Origin: an uncultured Campylobacter sp.
GTDB taxonomy: Bacteria > Campylobacterota > Campylobacteria > Campylobacterales > Campylobacteraceae
DNA: 29,825 bases
Reading direction: 5' to 3'
Assembly: GCA_900539505.1 (NCBI GenBank)
Contig: UQCL01000021.1
Span: forward strand, 1 to 29,825
Below are positions 6,300 to 14,757 of this stretch, one piece after another. The position numbers and the translations under genes are program-made. Position 1 is the stretch's first letter, and each line of letters begins with the position of its first letter. Below the pieces are notes generated by a model. That model was not told the origin of the DNA. It was given only the letters and a program-made list of their open reading frames with translations, and did no database searches.

Positions 6300-8174
6300 A
6301 TGAAATACGACGTTATCGTTGTGGGCGGCGGGCACGCGGGTATCGAGGCAAGCTTAGCCGCCGCAAAAATGGGCGCAAAGACGCTGCTAATTACGATCTT
6401 AGCCGAGCAGATCGGCGCTGCGAGCTGTAACCCTGCAATCGGCGGCCTTGCTAAGGGGCATCTAGTAAAGGAGATCGACGCATTGGGCGGTCAGATGGGG
6501 CTTGCGGCGGATGCATGTGGGCTGCAGTTTAGAATTTTAAACGAGAGCAAGGGCCCCGCCGTGCGCGGCTCGCGCGCTCAGATCGATATGGATAAATACC
6601 GCATCTATATGCGGAATTTGCTGCTAAACACGCAGGGGCTGGACATAAGCCAGGAGATCGCAAGCGAAATTTTAACCTGCGAGCAAGGCGGCGAGCAGCG
6701 CGTTTGCGGCGTTAAGAGCCATCTTAACAACGTTTATGAGACCGAGCATCTGATAATCACCGCCGGCACCTTTTTAAACGGGCTAATTCACGTGGGCGAG
6801 AACAAGCTGCAAGCAGGGCGCGTGGGCGAGCTGGCGAGCATTGAGCTAGCCGAATCGCTACGAAGTCTGGGGCTGCAAATGGGGCGGCTAAAGACGGGCA
6901 CCTGCCCGAGGATCGATGCTAAGACGATCGATTTTAGCGTGCTTGAACGCCAAGAGGGCGACGCGGATCCGCGCGCTTTCAGCTTTCGCAGCAGGGATTT
7001 TGCGCCGAAGCAGCTTGCCTGCTTCATCGCTTATACGAACGAACGAACGCATGAGATCATCCGTGAAAATTTCGCCCGCGCGCCGATGTTTACGGGACAA
7101 ATTTCAAGCACGGGCCCGCGCTACTGCCCGAGCATCGAGACTAAAATTTATGAGTTTCCAAATCGAGACCGCCATCACGTTTTCGTCGAGCCGCAGACGC
7201 GCGAGGCTACGGAGTATTACGTAAACGGTCTCTCTACGAGCCTTCCTTACGACGTGCAGATTGCGTTTTTGCGCACCATCAGAGGCTTTGAAAATGCAAA
7301 AATCGTCCGCCCTGGCTATGCGATCGAGTACGATTTTATCGATCCTACCGAGCTTAAACATAGCCTCGAGACCAAAAAGATCCGCGGGCTGTTTTTGGCG
7401 GGGCAGATCAACGGCACCACCGGCTACGAGGAGGCCGCGGCGCAGGGGCTGATGGCGGGTATCAACGCCGTGCTTGATTTGCGCGGGCGGCAGCCTTTGA
7501 TTTTGCGCAGGGATGAGGCGTATATCGGCGTTTTGATCGATGATCTCGTCACCAAGGGCACGAACGAGCCCTACCGAATGTTTACTTCGCGCGCGGAATT
7601 TCGCCTGCTGCTGCGCGAGGGCAACGCCGTGCTACGCCTAAGCGAATACGGCCGCGAGATCGGGCTTTTAGACGAGGCAAGCTACGAGAGGGCGCGTAAG
7701 TTTAAGCACGACGCGCAGAGCGGAATGGAATTTTTACTAAAAACGCAGATTACCCCTTCGAAACAGACGCTTAGCCTGCTGCAAAGTATCGGCGCAGAGC
7801 CCATTTCGCAAAGCTGTAGCTTGCAAAAAATCGTAGCCAAAAGCGGCTTTTCAAAGGCGGGTCTGCTTGCTTTGGCGCCGCATTTTGAGGGCTTTAGCGA
7901 TGAGGTTTTGGATGAAATTTTAACGCAGTGCAAGTATCATTTCTACATCGCGATGCAGCGCGCCGAGGTAGAGAGGATGAAGGGGCTGCTTGGCGTCGCG
8001 ATCCCGCCGCAGATCGATTTTAGCAAGATCGGAGGGCTTAGCAACGAGATAGTGCAGAAGCTAAATCGCTTTGCGCCGCCGACGCTGTTTGCCGCTAGCG
8101 AGATCAGCGGCGTAACGCCCGCCGCGATCGATATTTTGCATATCTACATCAAGCAAAATTTTGGCTTGAAGTAA
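6300..8174 (+). CDS. mnmG: tRNA uridine 5-carboxymethylaminomethyl modification enzyme MnmG (GidA)
   Basis: A 624-aa FAD enzyme, close to the usual length of about 620-630. With MnmE it modifies the wobble uridine of tRNAs reading two-family-box codons. The Rossmann FAD motif VVGGGHAG is at residues 7-14. The family signatures are CNPAIGGLAKGHLVKEIDALGG at about 46-67 and LFLAGQINGTTGYEEAAAQG in the C-terminal half of the FAD domain. The C-terminal helical domain that contacts tRNA and MnmE is complete. The start is ATG with AAAGG six nt upstream. It is monocistronic or cotranscribed with the membrane protein 64 bp downstream; mnmE is not nearby. Confidence 0.97.
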   Translation: MKYDVIVVGGGHAGIEASLAAAKMGAKTLLITILAEQIGAASCNPAIGGLAKGHLVKEIDALGGQMGLAADACGLQFRILNESKGPAVRGSRAQIDMDKYRIYMRNLLLNTQGLDISQEIASEILTCEQGGEQRVCGVKSHLNNVYETEHLIITAGTFLNGLIHVGENKLQAGRVGELASIELAESLRSLGLQMGRLKTGTCPRIDAKTIDFSVLERQEGDADPRAFSFRSRDFAPKQLACFIAYTNERTHEIIRENFARAPMFTGQISSTGPRYCPSIETKIYEFPNRDRHHVFVEPQTREATEYYVNGLSTSLPYDVQIAFLRTIRGFENAKIVRPGYAIEYDFIDPTELKHSLETKKIRGLFLAGQINGTTGYEEAAAQGLMAGINAVLDLRGRQPLILRRDEAYIGVLIDDLVTKGTNEPYRMFTSRAEFRLLLREGNAVLRLSEYGREIGLLDEASYERARKFKHDAQSGMEFLLKTQITPSKQTLSLLQSIGAEPISQSCSLQKIVAKSGFSKAGLLALAPHFEGFSDEVLDEILTQCKYHFYIAMQRAEVERMKGLLGVAIPPQIDFSKIGGLSNEIVQKLNRFAPPTLFAASEISGVTPAAIDILHIYIKQNFGLK

Positions 8175-8238
8175 CCTGTACGTCTGGCGTGAGAAAGCCG
8201 TAGTAGAATTTTACTACACAGGCAAAATAGGAATAAGC

Positions 8239-9000
8239 ATGCAAGATGAGTTAAATTTAAGCCTGAGAAAATTTGCAAGAGACTACGACAAAGAGCCGCT
8301 AGTCATCAAAGACGAAACCAATCAAGTCATAAAAATTTCGATTATTTTGATGCTCGCGTTAATGACTTTCGGAATTTTAAGAAGCGTATTTTTTGGCGGC
8401 AACTCCGATATATTTAAAATTTCATTATATTTTTTGCTCGTCATAAGCAGGAGAAAATTCGATATGAATTTCTATAGAAACGCTTATGCCTATTTTTACA
8501 ACGATAAAATCGTCAAGATAATTGACGGTAAAATTTTTGCGGAAATTGCGCCGCGTCAAATACGAAAGCTTCACAAAACAGTATCCTACGCGCTTCCGAT
8601 ACATTACGGGCTAGATAGCGTCGGCGGTAAATCAGGCATAATATTTCTTGTCGTTATCATGGCGGCGATGTTTGTAGTGCTGCCCGTAGAGACATCTATT
8701 TTTATAATTTTAGCGACGATCTGCGCAGTGCTTTTGCCCCAGATCATTTTTCATTTTGGCAAGGGCATTGATAGCGTTTTTGATATGATATTTTTACAGG
8801 GCAAAAACGGTTTGTTTTGTAATTTTATGATCAGCGATCCAAACGATTACGCCGAGCTGCGTAGATATTTCAAGGCTGTTTGCAACAAAAATTTAGACTT
8901 AGCCGAAAAGAAAATCACGGCGCTATTTGAAGTGAGTAAATTAGAGATAAATTTATTAGCTAAATTTATCACGGAGCGCAACAAAAAGGGCGATACTTAG
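8239..9000 (+). CDS. Hypothetical membrane protein
   Basis: A 253-aa protein with a hydrophilic N-terminus and two pairs of hydrophobic helices (about residues 31-51 and 58-70, then 132-150 and 153-172). A cytoplasmic-type linker rich in Tyr, Phe and Lys separates the pairs, and a charged C-terminal tail of about 70 residues follows. No family recognised. ATG with ATAGGA seven nt upstream. The short gap after mnmG contains a 6-bp hairpin (8200-8205 with 8212-8217) but no T-run, so cotranscription is possible. Codon use is more A/T-rich than in mnmG, as in the ankyrin gene. Confidence 0.72.
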   Translation: MQDELNLSLRKFARDYDKEPLVIKDETNQVIKISIILMLALMTFGILRSVFFGGNSDIFKISLYFLLVISRRKFDMNFYRNAYAYFYNDKIVKIIDGKIFAEIAPRQIRKLHKTVSYALPIHYGLDSVGGKSGIIFLVVIMAAMFVVLPVETSIFIILATICAVLLPQIIFHFGKGIDSVFDMIFLQGKNGLFCNFMISDPNDYAELRRYFKAVCNKNLDLAEKKITALFEVSKLEINLLAKFITERNKKGDT

Positions 9001-9323
9001 AGTTAAATTTGTATTTTAGCAGAGCCGGTAAAGTTTATAAAATTTAAAAATTATAGTTAAATTTTGCACTCTCGCTTTAGGTTTTTAAATTTGATTCAAA
9101 ATTTTACGATCCGTCAAATTTGATCCTATCTGCTAATTCCTGTCAGGGGTGGAACACAGATAGAGCCTATCGCTCCTAGCACGCCAAAAGAGGATAAATT
9201 TACGGCGAAATTTTACGCAGTCCGGGTAAAATTTTATTCGCGAAATGAGAACGGATTTAAAATTTAACCGTTTTTTCAAGCGAATTTTGCCACAATTGTG
9301 CTCAAATTTCATTGGGGTGAAAG
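9001..9323. other. Intergenic region with a possible coding remnant and an ABC-transporter promoter
   Basis: Frame 9124-9267 is open for 47 codons between stops and reads protein-like (for example IPVRGGTQIEPIAPSTPKED) but has no ATG, GTG or TTG start. It may be the relic of a gene end. At 9291-9300 the perfect palindrome CACAATTGTG follows TTTTGC, so it overlaps a probable -10 (CACAAT) 28 nt before the transporter ATG and could be an operator. The rest is AAATTT-rich DNA. Confidence 0.35.
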
Positions 9324-10877
9324 ATGAAAAAATATACCAAACAAATCCTCGCGATGCTCGCGCTAAACGCGATTTACAGCGGCTCAGGGATCTTGATTTT
9401 AAGCTTTATCAATAAATATCTACTTGACGGCGCCGAAAGAGGCGGGCGCATCATCGCGCTATTTTTCGGGCTTTTGGCGCTATTTTTGCTGCTTTCGGTG
9501 CTAAGCCGCATCATGCTTTGCAAGATGGAAAACGACTTCGTATTCGATCTGCGCACCAAGATCATCAAGCAGATCATCGATACGAAGTTTGAGCGCATCG
9601 AGGCTGCGTCAAAGGCGAACCTGCTTGCATCCCTTTCCAGCGATATTTCGCGCCTGACCGAGGGCTTTATGCGCATTTCAGAGCTTATTCAAGGCGCGAT
9701 GATCGTGCTATTTTGCGGCATCTACGTGCTATACATCGCGCCTATGATGTTTGCGTTTTTATTCGTCTGGATCGGCGCGCTGATGGTATTCAACCGCTTT
9801 TTGATGAAAAAGGTCATGCAAAATTACGATCTGTACCGCCAAAACGAGGACGTTTTGTATAAAAACTACGCCGCGGCGATCGAGGGGCACAAGGAGCTGT
9901 CGCTAAGCCTAGCTAAAGCGAAGAGCCTATACGAAAATGACTTTCTGCCCAACGCGCAAAATTTACGCCAAAGCTCGCTGCGAGCCGAGGTTTACGGCGC
10001 GTTTGCGAGTAATTTTATGAACGTAATGATGCTAGGCGCGGTGGGATTTGTGCTTTATTTTGGGCTCAGCGGCGGCAAAGCGGAGCTCGCAAACGCCGTA
10101 ACGATCGCGCTTACGGTGCTTTTTTTGCGCGCGCCTTTGATGATGCTCATATTCTCGCTTCCTAGCGTGCTGCGCGCAAAGATCGCCTACGCAAAGATCA
10201 AAGAGTTAAATTTAGACCCGTTCGTGCAGGGCTTTGAGCTTGCGCAAATGCAGCCATGGCGCAGCTTGGAGCTTAAAGACGTGGGCTTTTCATATCCCGG
10301 CGGGAAATTCGGCATCAAAGGGGTGAACTTGCAGCTAAATGCGGGCGAGACGGTGTTTTTAATCGGCGAAAACGGCAGCGGAAAATCGACGCTTTTTATG
10401 ATCTTAGCGGGCCTTTATACGCCGCAAGCGGGCGAAATTTTAGCCGACGGCGCGGCTCTTAAACCCTCTGATCTGCGCGCCTACAGCAACAACATAAGCG
10501 CGGTTTTCAGCGATTTTTACCTCTTCGACTACGCTACGGGCGATGCGGAGATCGCGCGCGAGTGGCTCGTGCTCACGCACCTACAGGATAAGGTTGAGCT
10601 AAAGGGAGCCAAATTTAGCACCACGAGCCTATCTAGCGGACAGCGCAAGCGCTTGGCGCTCGTAAGCGTGCTGATGGACGGGCGAAAATTTTTGATGCTC
10701 GATGAGTTTGCGGCCGATCTTGATCCGCAGTTTCGCGCGGAGTTTTACGAGCGGATTTTGCCAGAGCTGAAATCGCGCGGATACACGATCTTTGCGATCT
10801 CGCACGATGATAAATACTTCGGCGCCGCAGATAAAATTTATAAGATGCAAAGAGGCGAAATTTCGCGCATAAAGTAA
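9324..10877 (+). CDS. ABC exporter, PvdE/SyrD/YojI type (peptide or siderophore-like cargo)
   Basis: A 517-aa half-transporter with fused domains. The transmembrane part (residues 1 to about 290) has helices at roughly 9-28, 44-64, 122-140, 141-160, 233-249 and 258-280. The ATPase part has Walker A GENGSGKST (348-356), signature LSSGQ (436-440), Walker B FLMLDE (456-461), D-loop AADLDP and H-loop His494. The Q-loop region reads AVFSDFYLFD with no Gln. This FSDF form and the FAADLDP ending are typical of the cyclic-peptide exporter family (PvdE, SyrD, E. coli YojI). Such exporters act as dimers in the inner membrane. No peptide, NRPS or maturation gene is adjacent, so the cargo is unknown. ATG with GGGGTG upstream. 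Confidence 0.85.
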   Translation: MKKYTKQILAMLALNAIYSGSGILILSFINKYLLDGAERGGRIIALFFGLLALFLLLSVLSRIMLCKMENDFVFDLRTKIIKQIIDTKFERIEAASKANLLASLSSDISRLTEGFMRISELIQGAMIVLFCGIYVLYIAPMMFAFLFVWIGALMVFNRFLMKKVMQNYDLYRQNEDVLYKNYAAAIEGHKELSLSLAKAKSLYENDFLPNAQNLRQSSLRAEVYGAFASNFMNVMMLGAVGFVLYFGLSGGKAELANAVTIALTVLFLRAPLMMLIFSLPSVLRAKIAYAKIKELNLDPFVQGFELAQMQPWRSLELKDVGFSYPGGKFGIKGVNLQLNAGETVFLIGENGSGKSTLFMILAGLYTPQAGEILADGAALKPSDLRAYSNNISAVFSDFYLFDYATGDAEIAREWLVLTHLQDKVELKGAKFSTTSLSSGQRKRLALVSVLMDGRKFLMLDEFAADLDPQFRAEFYERILPELKSRGYTIFAISHDDKYFGAADKIYKMQRGEISRIK

Positions 10878-11156
10878 AGCAGCTAAATTTTAAAATTCTA
10901 CGCAGAATTTCGCGATGGAATTTGGCGTCTAGATGAAATTTTGCCTTAGGATTTTGCCACGAAATTCTACAATTGAAATTTAAGTGGCAAGGCGAAATTC
11001 GCTTAAAATTTTACAGCGCAAATTCCGCTTCAAGCCCCTACGCTAAAGTTCGCAGTAGATAGAATTTCGCCTCTTTGGCGCAAATTGCAAAAATTTAACC
11101 GAAATTTACTAAATTTTGATTATACTGCACCCACAATTTAAAAAGAAAGGATAGGA
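10878..11156. promoter_or_regulatory. Cytochrome c promoter region
   Basis: TTTTG at 11114-11118 and TATACT at 11121-11126 form a probable promoter 31 nt before the cytochrome ATG. Upstream is RAATTY-rich DNA with a 7-bp inverted repeat (TTGCCAC 10954-10960, GTGGCAA 10984-10990), too weak to call a terminator for the transporter gene. Confidence 0.5.
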
Positions 11157-11477
11157 ATGAAAAGAGTTCTTATTGCATGCGCTGCATTAGCGGCGTTTAG
11201 TTCGGCAGCGTTTGCCGCAGACGGCGCTACATTGTATAAAAAATGCGTGGCCTGTCACGGAGCCAACGCCGAGAAACCTTATCTTGGCGGCAAAGTACCT
11301 GCGCTAAACACCCTGAGCAAGGAAGATATCATCGCTAGCCTAAAGGGCTACAAAGACGGCACCTTGGGCGACGGCAAGGGCAAATTCGGCATGATGGGCG
11401 TTATGAAAGGTCAAGCAGCTTCGCTCAACGACGAATCGATCGAAGCGCTAGCCGATTTCATCGTCTCTAAAAAATAA
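11157..11477 (+). CDS. Periplasmic class I cytochrome c (c553 type)
   Basis: A 106-aa monohaem cytochrome. The signal peptide spans residues 1-20 (cleavage after AFA), so the protein is exported and haem is attached in the periplasm. The haem-binding motif is CVACH (residues 30-34). A Met in the GKFGMMGVM segment (about 79-83) is the likely sixth ligand. The size and spacing resemble the small c553 that shuttles electrons between the bc1 complex and terminal oxidases or peroxidases in Campylobacter. The gene stands alone with its own promoter, a strong ribosome-binding site (AAAGGATAGGA) and a downstream hairpin. Confidence 0.9.
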   Translation: MKRVLIACAALAAFSSAAFAADGATLYKKCVACHGANAEKPYLGGKVPALNTLSKEDIIASLKGYKDGTLGDGKGKFGMMGVMKGQAASLNDESIEALADFIVSKK

Positions 11478-11491
11478 TTTCAAAACTTCAT

Positions 11492-11514
11492 TCGGCGGGC
11501 TTCGCGCTCGCCGA
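11492..11514 (+). terminator. Hairpin after the cytochrome c gene
   Basis: A 9-bp stem, TCGGCGGGC with GCTCGCCGA (one G-T pair), loop TTCGC. A T-rich stretch begins only about 14 nt downstream, so it is an imperfect intrinsic terminator but well placed between cytochrome and ribE. Confidence 0.45.
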
Positions 11515-11580
11515 GCTTCGCTTAACTTTAAATTTTTAAAATTCTACGCTAATATCACGTAAAAATTCTAAAGGCTCATA

Positions 11581-12390
11581 ATGTTTAACGGACTGATCAG
11601 AGAGATCGCGCAGGTTGCGAGCTTTAGCGGCGATTCACTGCGACTGCGCGCGAGATACCGCCCCGCTCTCGGCGATAGCGTCGCGGTAAACGGCGCGTGC
11701 CTGAGCGTGACACGGCTTTTTGCGGACGGATTTGCGGTGCAGCTTTCGAGCGAGACGGCGCGCGTCATCGCCGTGCAAAACCTGCGCGGCCCTGTGCATA
11801 TAGAGCCTGCGATGCGGCTAGGCGAGCGCATAGACGGGCATTTGATCCAAGGACACGTCGATGCCGTGGGCGAAATTTATAAAATTTCAAAACTTCCAAG
11901 CGGCGTCGATTTTTTCATCCGCGCACCGCTGCATATAGCGCCGCTGTTAGCGCCGAAGGGCTCGGTGGCGATCGACGGCGTGAGCCTAACGATCAACGAA
12001 GTGCTTGCGGGCGGCGGAAATTTTACTCATAAAGAGCTGCGCGGCGCAAATTTTAACGGTGCAAGCTTGCGCGGGCAAAATTTTAGCGGCTCAAATTCCG
12101 TTCGCAATCTGAACTTTTTGGGCGTAAATTTAAAGAGCGAAGCGCAAAGCTGCGCCATTCGCCTTACGATCATCCCGCTCACACTTAAAGATACGCTCTT
12201 TGGATCCTACAAAATCGGGCGCCGCGTAAATATCGAGACCGATCTGCTTGCGCGATACGTCGCTGCCCAGCTACGTTTTGCCGGCAGACAGCCCGTCCGC
12301 GGTACGGACACGGCGCGCGATGATAGCGCCGAGGGCGAAAAAGAGGGGCTTTCATGGGATGCGGTAGATAAAATTTTGAGCCTGTATTAA
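11581..12390 (+). CDS. ribE: Riboflavin synthase alpha chain with an in-frame insertion
   Basis: A 269-aa enzyme that dismutates two 6,7-dimethyl-8-ribityllumazines into riboflavin. Family marks are MFNGLI at the start, GACLSV (38-43), HLIQGHVD (87-94) and the second-barrel match DGVSLTINEV (132-141). Usual length is about 200-215 aa. The excess comes from a segment at about residues 143-191 (12007-12153) between NEV and IRLTIIPLTL, and from a longer C-terminal tail. The insertion is Asn/Gly/Phe-rich (ELRGANF, LRGQNF) and faintly resembles pentapeptide repeats. Its DNA carries five RAATTY words. It sits where the second lumazine-binding barrel has a loop, so the enzyme is probably functional. 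pgeF follows after 7 bp. Confidence 0.9.
   Translation: MFNGLIREIAQVASFSGDSLRLRARYRPALGDSVAVNGACLSVTRLFADGFAVQLSSETARVIAVQNLRGPVHIEPAMRLGERIDGHLIQGHVDAVGEIYKISKLPSGVDFFIRAPLHIAPLLAPKGSVAIDGVSLTINEVLAGGGNFTHKELRGANFNGASLRGQNFSGSNSVRNLNFLGVNLKSEAQSCAIRLTIIPLTLKDTLFGSYKIGRRVNIETDLLARYVAAQLRFAGRQPVRGTDTARDDSAEGEKEGLSWDAVDKILSLY
12007..12153 (+). repeat. Low-complexity RAATTY-rich in-frame insertion in ribE
   Basis: About 147 bp (49 codons) absent from ordinary riboflavin synthases. It contains AAATTT four times and AAATTC once, in phrases such as GCAAATTTTAACGG and GCAAAATTTTAGCGG that look like the flanking intergenic DNA. The exact borders need an alignment. Confidence 0.55.
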
Positions 12391-12397
12391 GCGGCGC

Positions 12398-13126
12398 ATG
12401 ATGGACAAAATCGAAATTTGTAGAGAAAATCTTGAGTTTGTATTGGACGGGCGCGGCGTGTTGGCGGGCTTTAGCACGCGCGAAGGAGGCGTAAGCGGCG
12501 GAGCCTACGCAAGTCTAAATTTAGGGGATCACGTAGGCGACGATCCGCAAAACGTCGCGCAAAATCGCGAAATTTTAGCCGCCGCACTCGGTATCGCGCC
12601 TCGAAATTTAAAATTTATGCGCCAGATCCACTCAAACAAGGTTGAAATTTTACGCGCAGGTAGCGATGAAATCCCGCCCTGCGACGGGCTTGTGACCGAT
12701 TTGCGCGGCGCGGCGCTGTGCGTGCTGGTAGCGGACTGCTCGCCAGTGCTGATCGCGGACGAGCGGCGCGGCGTGGTTGCCGCAGTGCATGCGGGGCGCG
12801 CGGGCGTGATAGGACGGATCTGCACCAATACGATAAATTTGATGAGCGAGCGCTTCGGCTGCGTCGCTGCGGAGCTGAAGGTATTCGTGGGCGCGAATAT
12901 CAAGGCGCGAAACTACGAACTCGGCGGGCTTGATCTGGGCGAGTTTGAGCGCTACAAAATGCAGGGGCATTTCGATATGAACGCTGCGCTGCGCGACGAG
13001 CTCGCAGCTGTGGGGGTGCGAAACGTTAAATTTGATCCGCGCTGCACTTTTGAGAGCGAGCGGCATTTTTCATACCGTAGAGACGGCGCTACGGGACGCT
13101 TCTGCGGGTTTGTGATTAATTTGTGA
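12398..13126 (+). CDS. pgeF: Peptidoglycan editing factor PgeF (YfiH, multicopper-polyphenol-oxidase fold)
   Basis: A 242-aa protein of the DUF152/YfiH family. In E. coli the family removes wrongly incorporated L-Ser from peptidoglycan precursors; other members act on purine nucleosides. The zinc/catalytic triad is visible as His78 (QIHSNKV), Cys114 (VADCSPVL) and His131 (AVHAGRAG), with the same 36- and 17-residue spacings as E. coli His71/Cys107/His124. The usual HAGWRG is HAGRAG here. The gene starts 7 bp after ribE and is probably cotranscribed; start choice between two consecutive ATGs is uncertain. Confidence 0.9.
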   Translation: MMDKIEICRENLEFVLDGRGVLAGFSTREGGVSGGAYASLNLGDHVGDDPQNVAQNREILAAALGIAPRNLKFMRQIHSNKVEILRAGSDEIPPCDGLVTDLRGAALCVLVADCSPVLIADERRGVVAAVHAGRAGVIGRICTNTINLMSERFGCVAAELKVFVGANIKARNYELGGLDLGEFERYKMQGHFDMNAALRDELAAVGVRNVKFDPRCTFESERHFSYRRDGATGRFCGFVINL

Positions 13127-13333
13127 TGAATAAACTATGCCGATGAAAAGTAAAATATGATATAAAATTTCTCCGCGAGGTTGCCGGAATTTTATGAAAC
13201 TCTATAAAATTTAACGTAGAGGCGCTGTAAAGCGAAGCGGCGAAAAATAGGCGAGATTGCGGCGTGACATCGCAATGAAAATAAGCCAAAAAACATAAAT
13301 TTAAAATCAAAAACCCAAAGCAAAGGAGAAGAT

Positions 13334-14473
13334 ATGCTGTTACTTAAAAATGCCGATCTATACGCGCCGGAGCATATCGGCAGGAGCGACGTTTTAGTGG
13401 GCGGAGGTAAAATTTTAGCCGTTTCTAAGGGGCTTGATTTTCGAGTTGAGGGGCTTGAGGTTTATGACCTAGAGGGCAAAATTTTAGCGCCCGGACTCAT
13501 CGATCAGCACGTGCACATCACGGGCGGCGGCGGGGAGGCGGGTTATCATTCGCGAACGCCTGAAATAACGCTATCTGGGATCATCCGCTACGGCACGACG
13601 ACGGTCGGGGGCACGCTAGGTACCGATGGGTGCACGAGGAGCCTCGAAAATCTCTATTCAAAGGCCAAGGCGCTTGAGTACGAGGGCATCTCGACCTTCA
13701 TCCACACGGGCTCTTACGCGCTGCCTAGCGTTACATTTACGGGCTCCGTCACGCGCGATCTGGTACTCATCGACAAGGTCATCGGCTGTAAGATCGCGAT
13801 GAGCGACAACCGCGGCAGCTACCCGACATCTCAGGAGCTCATCAAGACCCTGACGCAGATCCGCATCGGCGGAATGATCTCGAAAAAAGGCGGCGTGCTG
13901 CATATGCATATGGGCGGGCTCGCGGATAAATTTGACCTGATTTTTAGCGTGATCAAGGATTATTCTTTCCCCGTTAATTACTTTTCGCCGACGCACTGCG
14001 CGCGGACAAAGGAGCTCTTTGACGAGGCGATCAAATTTCAAAAAATGGGCGGCTACATCGACATCACGAGCGGCGGAAGTAAATTTGCGCCGCTTGATGA
14101 AGCTATCGCCTATGGCCTTGAAAACGGCTTAAATTTAGAGCGCCTAACGATGAGCTCGGACGGCAACGGCAGCGTGCCTAGATTTGACGAAAACGGCGCG
14201 CTGGTTGGCTACGGCTGCGCTTCGTGCGAGACGAATTTAGAGGTCTTGCAAGCCTGCGTGAAAAATAAAATCCTAACCATCCCGCAAGCGCTAAGCATGA
14301 TGGGCAAAAACGTCGCAAAATACCTAAATCTAAGTGGCAAAGGCGAGATAAAAGTAGGCTTTGACGCCGATTTTGCGGTATTTGACGAAGCTCTAAACCT
14401 AGATAGCGTGATCGCAAAAGGGGAGTTTTGCGTAAAAGAGGGCAAGCTCGTGAAAAAGGGATTTTTTGAGTGA
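13334..14473 (+). CDS. iadA: Isoaspartyl dipeptidase (beta-aspartyl peptidase, amidohydrolase family)
   Basis: A 379-aa metal-dependent amidohydrolase that cleaves isoaspartyl dipeptides formed by protein ageing. The metal site HxH is His59-Val-His61 (LIDQHVHITGGGGE). The carboxylated-lysine region reads CKIAMSDNRGS (about 152-162), further His ligands lie in LHMHMG and the SPTHC segment, and the catalytic Asp is in SSDGNGS. Overall length and the GTTTVGGTLGTDG block match IadA rather than dihydroorotase or D-aminoacylase. ATG with a strong AAAGGAGAAGAT leader; monocistronic. Confidence 0.9.
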   Translation: MLLLKNADLYAPEHIGRSDVLVGGGKILAVSKGLDFRVEGLEVYDLEGKILAPGLIDQHVHITGGGGEAGYHSRTPEITLSGIIRYGTTTVGGTLGTDGCTRSLENLYSKAKALEYEGISTFIHTGSYALPSVTFTGSVTRDLVLIDKVIGCKIAMSDNRGSYPTSQELIKTLTQIRIGGMISKKGGVLHMHMGGLADKFDLIFSVIKDYSFPVNYFSPTHCARTKELFDEAIKFQKMGGYIDITSGGSKFAPLDEAIAYGLENGLNLERLTMSSDGNGSVPRFDENGALVGYGCASCETNLEVLQACVKNKILTIPQALSMMGKNVAKYLNLSGKGEIKVGFDADFAVFDEALNLDSVIAKGEFCVKEGKLVKKGFFE

Positions 14474-14635
14474 AATTTAGAGCAAATTCGCCGCTTCCTT
14501 AAAATTTGGCGAGTTTAAATTTGACGAATAATTTCGCTTGCGTCCTTTGCGGTCATCTCATTTTTGCGGCGCAAAATTTAACCGCGCCTACGCTTGGATT
14601 ATATTAAATTTAGCTTTAATTTAGCTATTTTTAAA

Positions 14636-14641
14636 TATAAT
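14636..14641 (+). promoter_or_regulatory. Predicted -10 box of the rpsB operon
   Basis: TATAAT in A/T-rich DNA with periodic T tracts upstream and no clear -35. The predicted transcript starts about 110 nt before the rpsB ATG, leaving a long structured leader. Confidence 0.6.
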
Positions 14642-14654
14642 CTCAGCTTCAATT

Positions 14655-14757
14655 CACACACACCAATCCTAAAATTTGGTTGCGTTTGTCAAAAACAAAT
14701 GTTAACGGGTGTGGAGGAGAAACCTAAATTTCGGGGCAACCCACAAGGAGAAAACTC
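14655..14757 (+). promoter_or_regulatory. Structured rpsB mRNA leader (candidate S2 autoregulatory element)
   Basis: GGTTGC (14678-14683) can pair with GCAACC (14736-14741), enclosing a hairpin TTTGT/ACAAA (14685-14689, 14695-14699) and a purine-rich GTGTGGAGGAGAAACC segment. A competing stem ACCAA/TTGGT (14662-14666, 14676-14680) overlaps the first arm. The ribosome-binding site AAGGAG (14745-14750) directly follows the closing stem. Autoregulation by S2 through rpsB leaders is known in other bacteria; here it is inference. Confidence 0.4.

Noticed and set aside
9124..9267. Open frame with plausible protein sequence upstream of the ABC transporter
   Set aside because: No usable start codon; kept only as a possible gene relic in the region description.
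12120..12200. True pentapeptide-repeat domain within riboflavin synthase
   Set aside because: Only a few imperfect units; better explained as translated AAATTTTA-rich insertion DNA.
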